Assembly (NCBI GenBank): GCA_030734395.1
Contig: JAUZTG010000036.1
Span: 62,001 to 126,000 of the forward strand
Length of the DNA stretch: 64,000 nucleotides
Origin: Sarocladium kiliense
Taxonomy: Eukaryota; Ascomycota; Sordariomycetes; Hypocreales; Sarocladiaceae
Reading direction: 5' to 3'
Part shown: one piece after another, positions 1 to 10,100 of the stretch
Layout of the letters: the number at the start of each line of letters is the position of its first letter
Position numbering within the stretch: position 1 is the first letter of the stretch
Translations under genes and position numbers: made by a program
The notes under the pieces: generated by a model
What the model saw: only the letters and a program-made list of their open reading frames with translations
The model's database searches: none
What the model was told of the DNA's origin: nothing

Positions 1-459
1 CCCCATTCATCGCCGGCAAAGGTACCGCTCTGCTGATTCTGGAGATTGGAGATGTCTGTAGCGAATGGTCAGGGAAACTCCTAGTAAAGAATCCAGTTCG
101 TGATGCCTACATTCGCCCACCTTTGCTTTCCCCCTACCTCGCGTTTCAAGCTCGTCCAGTCCATCTACCATGGTCAAGATCTGCACAGCACTAACTGTGG
201 ACAGCATGTGGGCGTCATGACCAGGAGCTGCACCGAAACCGCCACTCTCATGCTGGCAAGAGAGGACAAAGTCGATGGTCTCTTGACGCGGCAGGGCTTC
301 TGGACGTTTCATGAGGTGCAGAGCGACGAGGCCCCAGTATACACCGTTCAGACGCAGATGCTCCGTCAGCCAGTAGTCGAGCTCATCCTTTTTGGTATCG
401 AGGCTCTGGATGTATGCCACGTGGGCATCAGCCGCGAACCTGGTCTGTGTTGCAGCCAT
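1..459 (-). CDS. BET2: Rab geranylgeranyltransferase beta subunit, 5' part only
   Basis: This is the catalytic beta subunit of the type II geranylgeranyltransferase, which attaches geranylgeranyl groups to the C-terminal cysteines of Rab/Ypt GTPases together with the alpha subunit and the Rab escort protein. Exon 1 (459-138) encodes an N-terminus with the prenyltransferase-barrel repeat SCQHESGGFGAAPGHDAH and the pair YWGL. An intron at 137-56 (donor GTAGGG, acceptor CTACAG) is inferred because joining across it gives ETRDISNLQNQQSGTFAGDEWG in frame, which fits this family. The ATG at 457-459 gives the expected N-terminus. The gene is cut by the left edge of the window, so most of the barrel and the zinc ligands cannot be checked. 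Identification is by family recognition and is firm. Confidence 0.93.
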
Positions 460-1124
460 GGCGGACGTCGTGTTCAGCGAGAGTTTGGGTTAGAGCAGGT
501 AGAAAAATCCAGGCGCGTAGGATGTGGTGACGCAGCTTAGTCATCCACCAAGATCCTCATGTAAGCTGCAGTGCAATGCCTACAGCCTCAAAATACTTTA
601 CTTTCAACAAAACGCACGTGTCTCAGCGGACTGGAGCTACCCAAAATGCTAATCAACTTAAGACCATTCGGTACGTTAACAATATGAATGCTGCTGCTTG
701 TATTCGTCCTGAGGAACGACGTCACTGATGTGGCGGCTGTCGGTGGGTATCGGGAATCGGGCTTCGCGCGCCAGCATTCTGCCGTGAATGTGCAGGCTCA
801 CCTTTGCCCGCCAATGAGCATGATGACCGTTGACCAGCTCTCACTCAATCTTGACTCAAGTGTGATAATAACCATGCCCTCACACATACCTAGGCGATGA
901 CCTCGACTCCGTATTTTGATACGCGGTTCCTGAATGATCTGACATCCGAATTGGGAGCATCTAGCAGACACTTCGAATTCCACGATGCCTGACTCCCTAG
1001 CTTCCGATATACGACCTCAAGTCTCCAAGGCAGAGCCGATCCTCGACGGTTGTCGGCGCCACCCTTCAAAAGCTTTAAACCCGTGACTCCTTCCTCCAAG
1101 TGATGTAGAGTGGACTGTTCGTGA
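460..1124. promoter_or_regulatory. Divergent intergenic region BET2 / DUF1275 gene
   Basis: About 665 bases separate the start codons of two genes transcribed away from each other. It contains one CACGTG palindrome at 615-620. I see no convincing coding frame or RNA gene here; the short open frames lack family resemblance. Confidence 0.5.
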
Positions 1125-2019
1125 ATGATCCATGCTTCAAGCAGCTTCGACAACGCAGTGAACTCGACGACAATGTTGGTGAGGCAGGACAATCCATCTC
1201 CAAAACCCCAGCCAAGAGCGCGATGCTCAGTATGGGATCATATCAAAGAACACTTGAATGCCGATGTGAGCCCATCCTTGTCCGCCGAATTACAGCTTCT
1301 AGTCTTGACGTTTTGCACGGGCATACAAGGTGATGCGTTTCCGTATCTGCCCTGAGTTAGCATGATGTTGACTATCCCACACAGATGCGACGACATTTCC
1401 AGACTACCACTGCTTCGTTTCGAACCAAACCGGAAATACGGTCTTCCTTTGCATGGCATTGATACTGCCGCAGCTGAACGGCGATATGTTCATAACATCA
1501 AACATCGGCATGGCCCTTGGCCTTTTCCTGGGCGCAGGCTGGCTTACAGGTCAACTTAGCCACCGCATCGGACCTCGCAAGCGATGGTGGCTGATCATCT
1601 GCAATCTCATACAAGCCAGTCTTGTGCTCGCAGCTGCAGCGATGCAGTATCGACATGGCATCGCGATCGAAGGGCCTCATACCCTGGTCGTGATCGGACT
1701 GCTAGCCTTTGCCTCTGGCAGCCAGGTAGTGCAATCGCGTAGCCTGAGCATGCCAGAGATCAGTACGGCAATGGCTACAGCCGCATGGGTGGATTTGATG
1801 ATCGACAAGCAGCTCTTTACGATCAAAAATCGCCCGCGAACACGTCGCGTAGCCTTCCTGCTATCACTCGCCCTGGGAGCTTTGCTAGGCGCCGTGATCT
1901 ACAGGAGTGCCGGTTCAGCAACAGCTGTAGCAGTATCTGGCGGAGGGAAACTACTTGTCACAGTCATGTACTCGATGACCGGGGCAGAGAGCCCAAAATT
2001 GCAACAGTCAATCGTATGA
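1125..2019 (+). CDS. DUF1275 (YoaK-type) family membrane protein
   Basis: This predicted multi-pass membrane protein of 279 residues belongs to the DUF1275/YoaK family, whose molecular function is not established. The two exons are 1125-1329 and 1385-2019, with a 55-nt intron at 1330-1384 (donor GTGATG, acceptor CACACAG). Splicing joins GIQ to DATTFPDYHCFVSNQTGN, the family signature region. Further conserved stretches are ALILPQLNGDMFITSNIG, GSQVVQSRSLSM and TAMATAAWVDLM. Hydrophobic segments lie around the second half of exon 1 and at several places in exon 2. The first ATG of the frame (1125) was taken; an in-frame ATG at 1173 is a reasonable alternative start. Without the intron the gene looks broken, so an unspliced reading would wrongly call it a pseudogene. 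Confidence 0.85.
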
Positions 2020-2523
2020 GATCGGAATCAATTTGTCTGGGATATCGATAGATAGCTTAGAAGAAGACACTAACGAGGATAAAAGGAAGCTATTGACCAA
2101 TGAACCAATCATCTACTATATGTACTCTTCTGGCGTTCGGGTATCATAGAGCCGATGACACCTCAGAGCCGTATTGGTCAGAATGGGATGATATCAGAGA
2201 AGTTCAAGCTGACCAAAGCGCATAGCCTCCTACGATAGCATGGACTATGATGTCTTCGCTCTGTTAGCATTACTCATCCAAGGGTCCCGACGCAGTAGGC
2301 CAGAGTACACTGTGCGGCCATATTGCACGGAACAGTACTTGAGCAGTCCTAATGGTGAGCACAGTTATATTACCACCTTGAGCTGCCTGGCGGAGGTCCC
2401 ACCACACGGACTGCGACAACTGAATGTGAAATGAATCGCTGCGCAACCGTCTCACTGTAGCCCCCAACAATGTCGTCTCATTGAACGCAGAGTCTACACG
2501 CTCCATGTCATCCTGCGACCCCT
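2020..2523. other. Tail-to-tail intergenic region
   Basis: These 504 bases separate the stop codons of the DUF1275 gene and ADE4. They presumably hold both 3' untranslated regions. No coding signal was seen. Confidence 0.5.
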
Positions 2524-4912
2524 TCACTTCTTCGCCTGTGCCTCGTGTAAACGGCCGGCCAAACCCGCAGGGCCGCTGCTCGCAACCAGGAATGCGTTGG
2601 CAGCCCCTCTTCCGTTCGCGTAAGTCTCTTGAGGTGTAGAAGATGAGCCGCATATCTGACTCTCTTTCTCGAAATAAGAACGAGGCACGTCCGTCTGATA
2701 CTGGCCGGAAAAGACGCCGACTTCGAAGTCTGTGACTTTGCTTTCACTGTCAGCAACCTCCATGCAAGAAGCTTTGAGGTCCTCGAGATCTTGAAAGATG
2801 ACCTCATCAGCGTGGATAAGGTCGGCTATCTCTTGCTGTGTCTTTCCCCGCGCGATAAGTTCTTGAACCAATAAAGTCAGCATTTCGTAGAAGGAGAGGA
2901 ACGGGGTGGAAACATACGAGCTGGATCGGCAAGATCAATGCCAAACTAGAGAAGTTAGCGACTCAGTGGCTGGTGACTGAATGGACGGGAGCGCATGGGA
3001 GGCCCAATAACCCCTGATGTGGTGATTGGTACTTACAACGTGAGGGTGTATGACCTCCGGACTGCACGAAACAAAGAGGACACGTGTAGCACCTGATTCT
3101 TTCGCCATATGAACCTGAAGACTTGATTAGCAACATCCTCGATGGGGTTTCGAATATTCCCTCTTTTCCAGAACAACATCGAGCTCCCAAAATGGGAACC
3201 GAGTATTTGCACGGGACAATCAACACGTACAATCTCGCGCGCCGTGGTTCCTCGTACTAAGGAATCATCCACAATGCAGACCACCTTCCCCTTGAACTCG
3301 GAAGCAATTGGCGAGAGTTTCCGGCGAACAGCACTCTGTCGTGACTTCTGACCAGCGATGATGAACGTGCGATAAATGTAGCGACAGCGCACGAAGGCAT
3401 TAGAGAAAGGCTTTTGAAGTTCTTGGGCGAGGACTGCTGCTGCAGTGTTACTTGTCTGGTTAAGGTTAGTTGTCAGCCCACAGCAGAGATTTGGATTGTT
3501 CAGGGGTTGTACCTCCGGAACCGGAATAACTGGCCGATGTCAGTATATCAAGACATCTTCTGTGATCTCGCGCAGCTTCAGGGACACTCACTAACGTCGA
3601 TATCGCGAATCGCCTGTTCGGTCATGGTTCGCTTCATCTTCAGTGCTAACTTGCGTCCCATGTTCTCCCGACTGCGGTGAACAGAGATGCCATCCATGTA
3701 TGCATCGGGACGGGCGAAGTAAAAGTATTCAAAAATGTCGGGGGCGTAAGACTTTGGCTCTGTTACTTGGCAAAATTGGACGTTGCCTCCTTTCTCAATA
3801 AACACGGCTTGGCCGGGTAAGATGTCCACAATATCGCCGAATCCAAGCTGAGTCAGTGCAACAGATTCCGACGCCAGGAAGTAATCTTTAGCTCCTTCGA
3901 GCGTCTCCGATGGTCGAGAACCAAGACACAGTGGCCGGATTCCATTCTCATCCCTGAAGAGGACGCTTGATCAATATGGAGGGAGACATAGTCGCATGCA
4001 TGGGTTCCTCACCGAAAGCCCAGGATTCCAAACCCGGCAATCATCGCAGTGCATGCGAAGGCGCCCTTACACCTCGAGTAGACCTCACGTAGGGCAGTGA
4101 ACACATCTTGCACGCTAGCCCGGGTGTTGCCGAGTTCGTTGAGTGCATGGGCAAAAACATTGAGCCTGCCGTGGTGATTAGCATTGGTGAGACCTGTTGC
4201 ATGAAGGAGCAGATGCAATTCAACTCCTAGACAGGGCAATCATACAGAAGTTCTGAGTCAGAGTCCGTGTTGACGTGGCGGCGAGCTTCACGGTCCAAGA
4301 AGGTGACAAGCTCATCAGAGTTCACTAGGTTGCCGTTGATGCTTATCGAGAGGCCGAAGGGTGAGTTGACGTAGAAAGGCTGGGCTTCTAATCTGGTATG
4401 CCATAGTTGTCAATAACTTGTACTATAAGGCAGAAAGGGTAGTTCAGGTCGACACTTACGCGGATGATGTTCCAGCCGTGGGGTATCTCAGGTGAGCCAC
4501 GCCTTGAAAGCCGGGGAGACTCGCGATCTTGGCTCCGTTCTCGAAAACAGATGCAGCCATGCCATTGCCTTTGCACTGGTAGATTCTACCGCCTTGAGAA
4601 ACGGAAATGCCAGCGGCATCTTGTCCTCGCTATATTGCCATTAGTAGCGCGCTTGACATCGACTTGGCCCATACGAGCAGTCGCCAAGGTTATGAAATAA
4701 CAGGAAGTTGGGGCTAGTTCAGGAGTAGTGCGCCAGGGAATCTTACATGTTGGAGGTAGTATAAAGATTCGTGAAGGTCAACAGCAGCTGTGTTGGCTTT
4801 GGTGTCGCCCAACTATGAGAATGATTAACCAGTGCCTCATCGACCGGGGTCGCCCCGAAGTAGAGGGGCCTTGAGATGAGGGACGCACCGACACGGCAGC
4901 AACGCCACACAT
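2524..4912 (-). CDS. ADE4: Amidophosphoribosyltransferase (glutamine PRPP amidotransferase)
   Basis: The product catalyses the first committed step of de novo purine synthesis, PRPP plus glutamine to 5-phosphoribosylamine, in the cytosol. I reconstruct 11 exons: 4912-4889, 4812-4747, 4629-4460, 4392-4246, 4165-4013, 3953-3592, 3529-3513, 3455-3231, 3114-3037, 2945-2918 and 2861-2524. They sum to 1608 nt, or 535 residues. The protein starts MCGVAAVS, so Cys2 becomes the N-terminal nucleophile of the class II glutaminase after Met removal. LQHRGQDAAGI, HLRYPTAGTSSALEAQPF and NTDSDSELL follow, and the phosphoribosyltransferase PRPP loop VVCIVDDSLVRGTTAREI lies in the eighth exon. All joins keep frame and restore conserved sequence. 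The intron density is high next to its neighbours, and exons as small as 17 and 28 nt occur. Confidence 0.95.
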
Positions 4913-5088
4913 GATTCCGGCTTGACAGGAAAAAGGGAGCGAGAGTCGGATGAGTTGTCCCAGGGGATAGGTCAGTGTTCGATGAGATTTCCAGCTTGGA
5001 TTCGTTTAGTAATGCTTGCGTTGAAGCGAGTAGTCATATCAAAGCTGCGCCAAAAAAAAGTCTCTATCGGCACCGTTGCTCTTATCTT

Positions 5089-5233
5089 CACGTGAGCCTT
5101 ATGGTGGGGAGCCGGTAGTGGGGGAATTCTTTCTGCACCAGCAGGTGGCGCTAATGACTCGAGCACCTGCATCGCACTAGCAACAAGAAGTTACACAGCA
5201 GGCTGTCACAAGTGGATCCCCAGCTGGCACGTG
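5089..5233. promoter_or_regulatory. Two CACGTG motifs upstream of ADE4
   Basis: Perfect CACGTG palindromes sit at 5089-5094 and 5228-5233, that is 177 and 316 bases upstream of the ADE4 start codon. The motif is bound by bHLH factors of the Pho4/NUC-1, Cbf1 and USF types. Function here is inferred from motif and position only. Confidence 0.35.
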
Positions 5234-5470
5234 GAGGGAGGCATGAAGCCACCCCCAAATTGCTGTGAACGGAGATTCGACTCTGCCATCCTGCCACAGT
5301 GCAAGAATGCACGACCTGATATTGAAGGCTTCGCCACCGCCGAATGCCCCTAGGAAATCGAGAAGAGCACATAATGCGGAGATCGTCCTGGGCCGTATGC
5401 TGAAGATAGCGATACTGCAGCCGGCAAGCGATTCTCTTCATCGTGACCCGTGTAGGCTTGATGGCGTGGG

Positions 5471-5548
5471 AGAATAGCACGTAGAATAGCACGTAGAATA
5501 GCACGTAGAATAATATATAGAATAATATATAGAATAGTATGTTGAATA
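5471..5548 (-). repeat. 12-bp tandem minisatellite, array A
   Basis: There are six and a half units of a 12-bp repeat. The plus strand reads AGAATAGCACGT-type units that decay to AGAATAATATAT; on the minus strand the unit is CTATTCTACGTG. Three units are nearly identical and the rest drift in the last five positions. The same family recurs in the opposite orientation at 13381-13463. Confidence 0.9.
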
Positions 5549-5919
5549 TGAGCTTGCTCGATCCCTGATGGGAACCTTTCATCAGCCAGCGCCATGTTTG
5601 ATGGCCCCTCTGGAGAAGGTGAAATGCACGGCGTCTTGGGGATGATTGCGACTTCAACATGACTTTGGGATTGCCGCCCAACTCTGAGTCAATTATGATG
5701 TTGCCGACTGGATTCGAGGCGTCGCCTGACTTTGTTCGTCCTGGAAGACATGAGTTCCCTTGCAATCCTACTAAGTTTATTCCTCTATTCTTTTCTGAGG
5801 AAAGGCCATCGGAAAAGCGATAGCAGCTTGAAGGAAAGCTCATCGATGACTCCAAAAGCCAAGAAGATCCAGCATAGCGTCTTTAAGCTGCAGCCCTATA
5901 GATTAGCCGGATCACCCAA

Positions 5920-6141
5920 CTAGAGACTGTGTATTTTGTACTCTATCTCAGCCCTTGGTATCCCCCAGCACCTCTCCATGAGTAAATTAGACGCGAAAGC
6001 TCGAAGATCAGCCCAACATCCGAGGGACTCCTCATCTGAGGGGACTGGCGGTTCAGCCTCACTGGGGTAGAGCACCAGTCCATCCAAAAACGGCTCATGC
6101 CAAGGTCGCTCGCTGTTGGCCAGTGGGTGCTTGAAAGCTGG
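5920..6141 (-). other. Orphan open frame, possible terminal exon or gene relic
   Basis: This 73-codon open frame on the minus strand ends in TAG at 5922-5920. Its composition looks protein-like, for example ERPWHEPFLDGLVLYPSEAE and GCWADLRAFASNLLMERCWG. It has no upstream ATG in frame: a TAA lies four codons before it, and an acceptor-like ACCAG precedes it. It could be the last exon of an unrecognised gene, a relic, or chance. I do not recognise a family. Confidence 0.2.
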
Positions 6142-7186
6142 CTGGTTTGGTTAGCAATGAGCCACAAAGCATCTTCATAGCAATCTTAATGAATCAGCCT
6201 TGAGGTCTCACTAAGTGCGCATTTGCATACGATGAAGTTTTGTAGCGTGCAATGGTGCTTCTTGATCAACGCGTATTTTGCACAAGATGCATCCCAGCCC
6301 CGGACCGGAAGTCTCGTCAGGGAGGGAAGGTAGAGGAGGTTGACCGCCTGGAGCCCCTGAAGCCGCTAGGCTGCAGCTGGAGACGCTTGACTTGTCTCAG
6401 CGTAGCGCGGGCAGACTGCCAGGCACCAACTGCCCCGGGGCGTCACGCTTTCCACCCGATCGTGGGCAGTTGCAGACACCTGCAAGTTTGCCAGAAGATA
6501 GCTTTGGGTGTGGTATTGCTATACTGAGTGGAAGCTTGCATGCTTCCTCAACGTCAATTGACCGAAGAATGGAGCTATTCTAATATATTTGCATAAGAAG
6601 AACACCCACTAGTCACAACAATAAGATGGTCACTATTCTAACAAGAAAAAAAGCAACAATAGCTTCTGTAGAGGTTCGTGTAACAGCAATAGGCACGGTG
6701 GCCAACATGCCTGTGCAACCGAAGCGAGCGGAATAGCGTGATCGCCAACCCTCATCCTAGTGACAAAGACCCTGCACCAGCTTCGCTTTAGGCAGCTTTC
6801 CCCCACCACCGTGACTTTTTCGACCGCTTCTTGTGCCTCAGCTCAAGCCACCGGCTGCCACTCCTTTCACGGCCTGCTGAATCGCGGCAAGGGCAGCTGT
6901 CGGCGGGGAACTGTAGCTGAAGCCTTCACAGATTCCCATCGTTGGCTATAAAGCTTCACTTCACCACCTCGCCATCTAATTGACATTCGTTACATCCTTA
7001 CACCTCTCCATCTACTCAGTCGTCCAACTGTAACGGTCAATTCGTTGTGATCTGTTTTATTGTCTTTCTGTATTCATTCTTCTGTGCTGCGCAGTCTGGG
7101 TTGCAACACTCTTTCCAACCCCAAATTACGTCTTTCATACAACACCAACCACGCCATCCCTCTCACACAAACGGCGGTGACACATC
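6142..7186. promoter_or_regulatory. Promoter and leader region of the ankyrin gene
   Basis: A TATAAAG element at 6947-6953 lies 240 bases before the ankyrin start codon. It is followed by a pyrimidine-rich leader (about 6970-7186), the usual look of a filamentous fungal promoter and 5' UTR. No gene was recognised between 6142 and 6940. Confidence 0.45.
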
Positions 7187-10100
7187 ATGGCTTCTGAGGC
7201 TGCTCCAGAACTCCCTGCCCCTGTGGCAGGGCTGCCCAAGTTCATTTCTGAGCACCCTGAGAAGCCCATGGTAGAGATCATGGATCCCTACCGCAAGTAT
7301 GAGGCCTACTTGCGCACAGTCTACGCTCAAGATCGCCAGAATCCCATGCTGGATGATCCTCATCTCAATGTTGTCCCTCTCTTCACTGAGGACACCAAGT
7401 ACATCACTACTCGGGCGAGAAATCTTGCCGCCGAATCCGAGGAGGAAAAGTCCAAGTACATTATGAGTCTGCCGGACGACAAACGCAGACCTCATGGTTC
7501 TCCGGCTACTGTAGCCAACCTGGAGGAGTTCCGTAAGAACTTCAACATCTTCTCCGAGTCGTCCCTCGTGGATATGGACTGGAGCAACGTCGTTGCCGCT
7601 GGCTCCTCCGTTGTCAATACGCTTCTGCCGGTGCCCAAGGAGTATAATACCACAAAGCGCAAGCTTCGAGAGTACTACCACGAGAAGTTTTGCCCAGCCT
7701 CAGATGTCGATCTCTTCCTCTACGGTCTTACCCATGACGAGGCTATTGAGAAGATGAAGAAAATCGAACGGGCTGTGAAAGATGCTCTGCTCTCGGAAGT
7801 CACAGTTGTCAGAACGAAGTACGCCATTACCATTGCCAGCCAGTATCCTGTCCGGCACATCCAAGTAAGTACATGATCAAGAGTAAGATTGAGAAAGCGA
7901 CCAGACCTGACAACCTTGAAGATCGTTCTGCGCGTTTACAAGTCCGTCAGCGAAATTCTGACTGGCTTCGACATCGACGCTGCTGGCGGTGCCTATGATG
8001 GCAAGCAGGTCTATGTTACGCCGCGTGCCCTTGGCAGCTTCATCACCCAGATCAACCACGTTGATCTCAGCCGCCGATCTCCATCCTACGAGAACCGTCT
8101 CTCGAAATACTCTCATCGCAACTTTGAGGTTTACTGGCCAGAACTCGACAGATCTCGGATTGATCCTACGATTTTCGAGAGGAGCTTCCAACGCACACTT
8201 GGTCTGGCTCGGCTGTTGATCCTCGAGAGGCTGCCAACCAGCACGGCTAGAGATGATTACCTCAACAAGCGCCGCGAGGAGCGAGGAAGGCCACAGATCT
8301 ACCGCAATCATTTTGGTCTTCATGGCAATATCAAAGAGTATCATGAGGATGAAGTGGCTGATTGGCTGTCGGAGGAGGACGTCAGCAACTACCACACCTT
8401 CACCGTACCGTACGGGCAGAAATTCAACGCCAAACGCATTGAGAAACTGACCTTCACGAAAGATCTGCTGCTGAATGCACAATGGAACCAGCCTGAAGAT
8501 CGAACAGTTTATCTTCATCGCCATCCTGCGTTTTTCGGGCGCGTCGAGGATGTTGTTGAAGACTGCTGTGGAGATTGCCCTGTGCCTCAGACCGATGAGG
8601 AAAAGGAGATAGCAGAGAAAGAGGCCGAGATATATATCTCCGGCAAGGTCGCCTTCCTTATTGATGACCCTGGACGCCAGCAGATTGGGTCCTTCAACCC
8701 GTTGACAGAGCAAGACTGGACGGATATGGCCTACGTCGGCAACACCGCACGCCTGTGTCAGTCTATCGTTGACGGGGATATCGAAGATGTCATGAATTGG
8801 CTGTCGCAAGAGGATTCTGATCCGAACAAGCGGGACTACACTGGGCGGACCCCTCTGCATCTAGCAGTTATGACATCCACACCTGATGTGGTTCAGGCTC
8901 TCATCGATCACGGGGCACGTTTGACAGCAAGGCTTGCCGACGGTAAAACGGCGCTTCATCTCGCGGCGGCGCGTGGGGATACGGCGATTATCAGACTCTT
9001 GATGGATAAGAGCATTGAGAATGAAGAAGCTGAGGAGGAGAAGGAAGCTGCCAAGCGCAAAGCAGCCCGAGCTGAAGCCAAAGAAGCGAAGGAGGAGCCC
9101 GAATCCGACTCTGACGATGCCGAAAGCGATTCTGATGATGGCGAGCTCATCGATGATGAGACCGAGACTGATGGCCGCTCAATGGCGACTGGGTCTTTCG
9201 TCAAAATTTCGAAAGACAAGAAGGACGAGATAACAGACGATCCCGCCTTGGACGAATCAGAGGATGACCCGGACTTCTACCAGATCGACGTTCTGGCTTG
9301 GGATGTCCCCTGCGCACCCCTTCACTTGGCCATTGCTAATGGCCATGAGGATGCTGTCAGATTACTCTGCGACGTAAGTGTACTTGTTCTGAACTGGAAT
9401 ACAGTGTACCTTCACTAACAGACATCCAGTATGGAGCGGATTCAATTCTGCCAGTCAAGTTCTTCCGCAAAAACAACAACAACTGGGACTATGATTCGCC
9501 ACCTACCAGTGCAATTCTGACTCTCACCTTGGCTCTCTCCCTGCCGCGTGACCAGGCCAAATCCATGGCTCGTCTACTTCTTAAGCTTGGCGCAACAGCT
9601 TCTCAAGCAGACTCGGAAGGCTGCACTGCCTTCCAACGCTATGTTGAGAAGGCCGAAGCTGAGGTGATGGATGTTCTCATTAGTGATGACAAGACCGGAG
9701 TCAAGAATGCAATCAACCATCTGGTAGTGCAAGGGTACTCATGGAGACCAGAGACAATTGCACCCCTCCACAGCGCTATCGAACGGGGCGATTCTATTCT
9801 GGTCCTGCAACTTCTGAACAATGGTGCTGAAGCCCATATCGACTTCGACACTTGGCTCAAGGCCGCCAAGCTCTCGCGAACAAGCAACCTCCTTAGTTCA
9901 ATGGAGAACAATAAGAAGAAATACCAAGAGTCTCTTGAGCAACCAATTATGGCAGCTTTGCGGGCTGGCAATGCGGAGCTGGTGCTCGAGTTGCTTAAGC
10001 GAGGAGCAGATCCGAATGTGATGACCCGTGCGACTGCGGAGCTGATGGCGAATGAGTACCGCCGTCGCTACAACAAAGGAAGACTTGCCCTTGATGTCGT

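Larger units (their letters stand above)
4913..5919. other. Upstream region of ADE4
   Basis: This non-coding region lies upstream of ADE4. It holds two CACGTG palindromes and a 12-bp tandem array, listed separately. A 234-codon open frame on the minus strand (5855-5151) runs through the array; its middle is only an LFYI/LFYV repeat made by the array, and I do not regard it as a gene. Confidence 0.5.

Noticed and set aside
890..1192. 100-codon minus-strand frame
   Set aside because: It overlaps the 5' part of the DUF1275 gene on the other strand and shows no family resemblance.
5151..5855. 234-codon open frame on the minus strand
   Set aside because: Its centre is only the translated 12-bp array (LFYI/LFYV repeats); the flanks resemble no protein, and it lies in the ADE4 upstream region.
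7877..8860. 327-codon minus-strand frame
   Set aside because: It is the antisense shadow of the ankyrin gene's second exon, where the plus-strand translation is clearly the real one.
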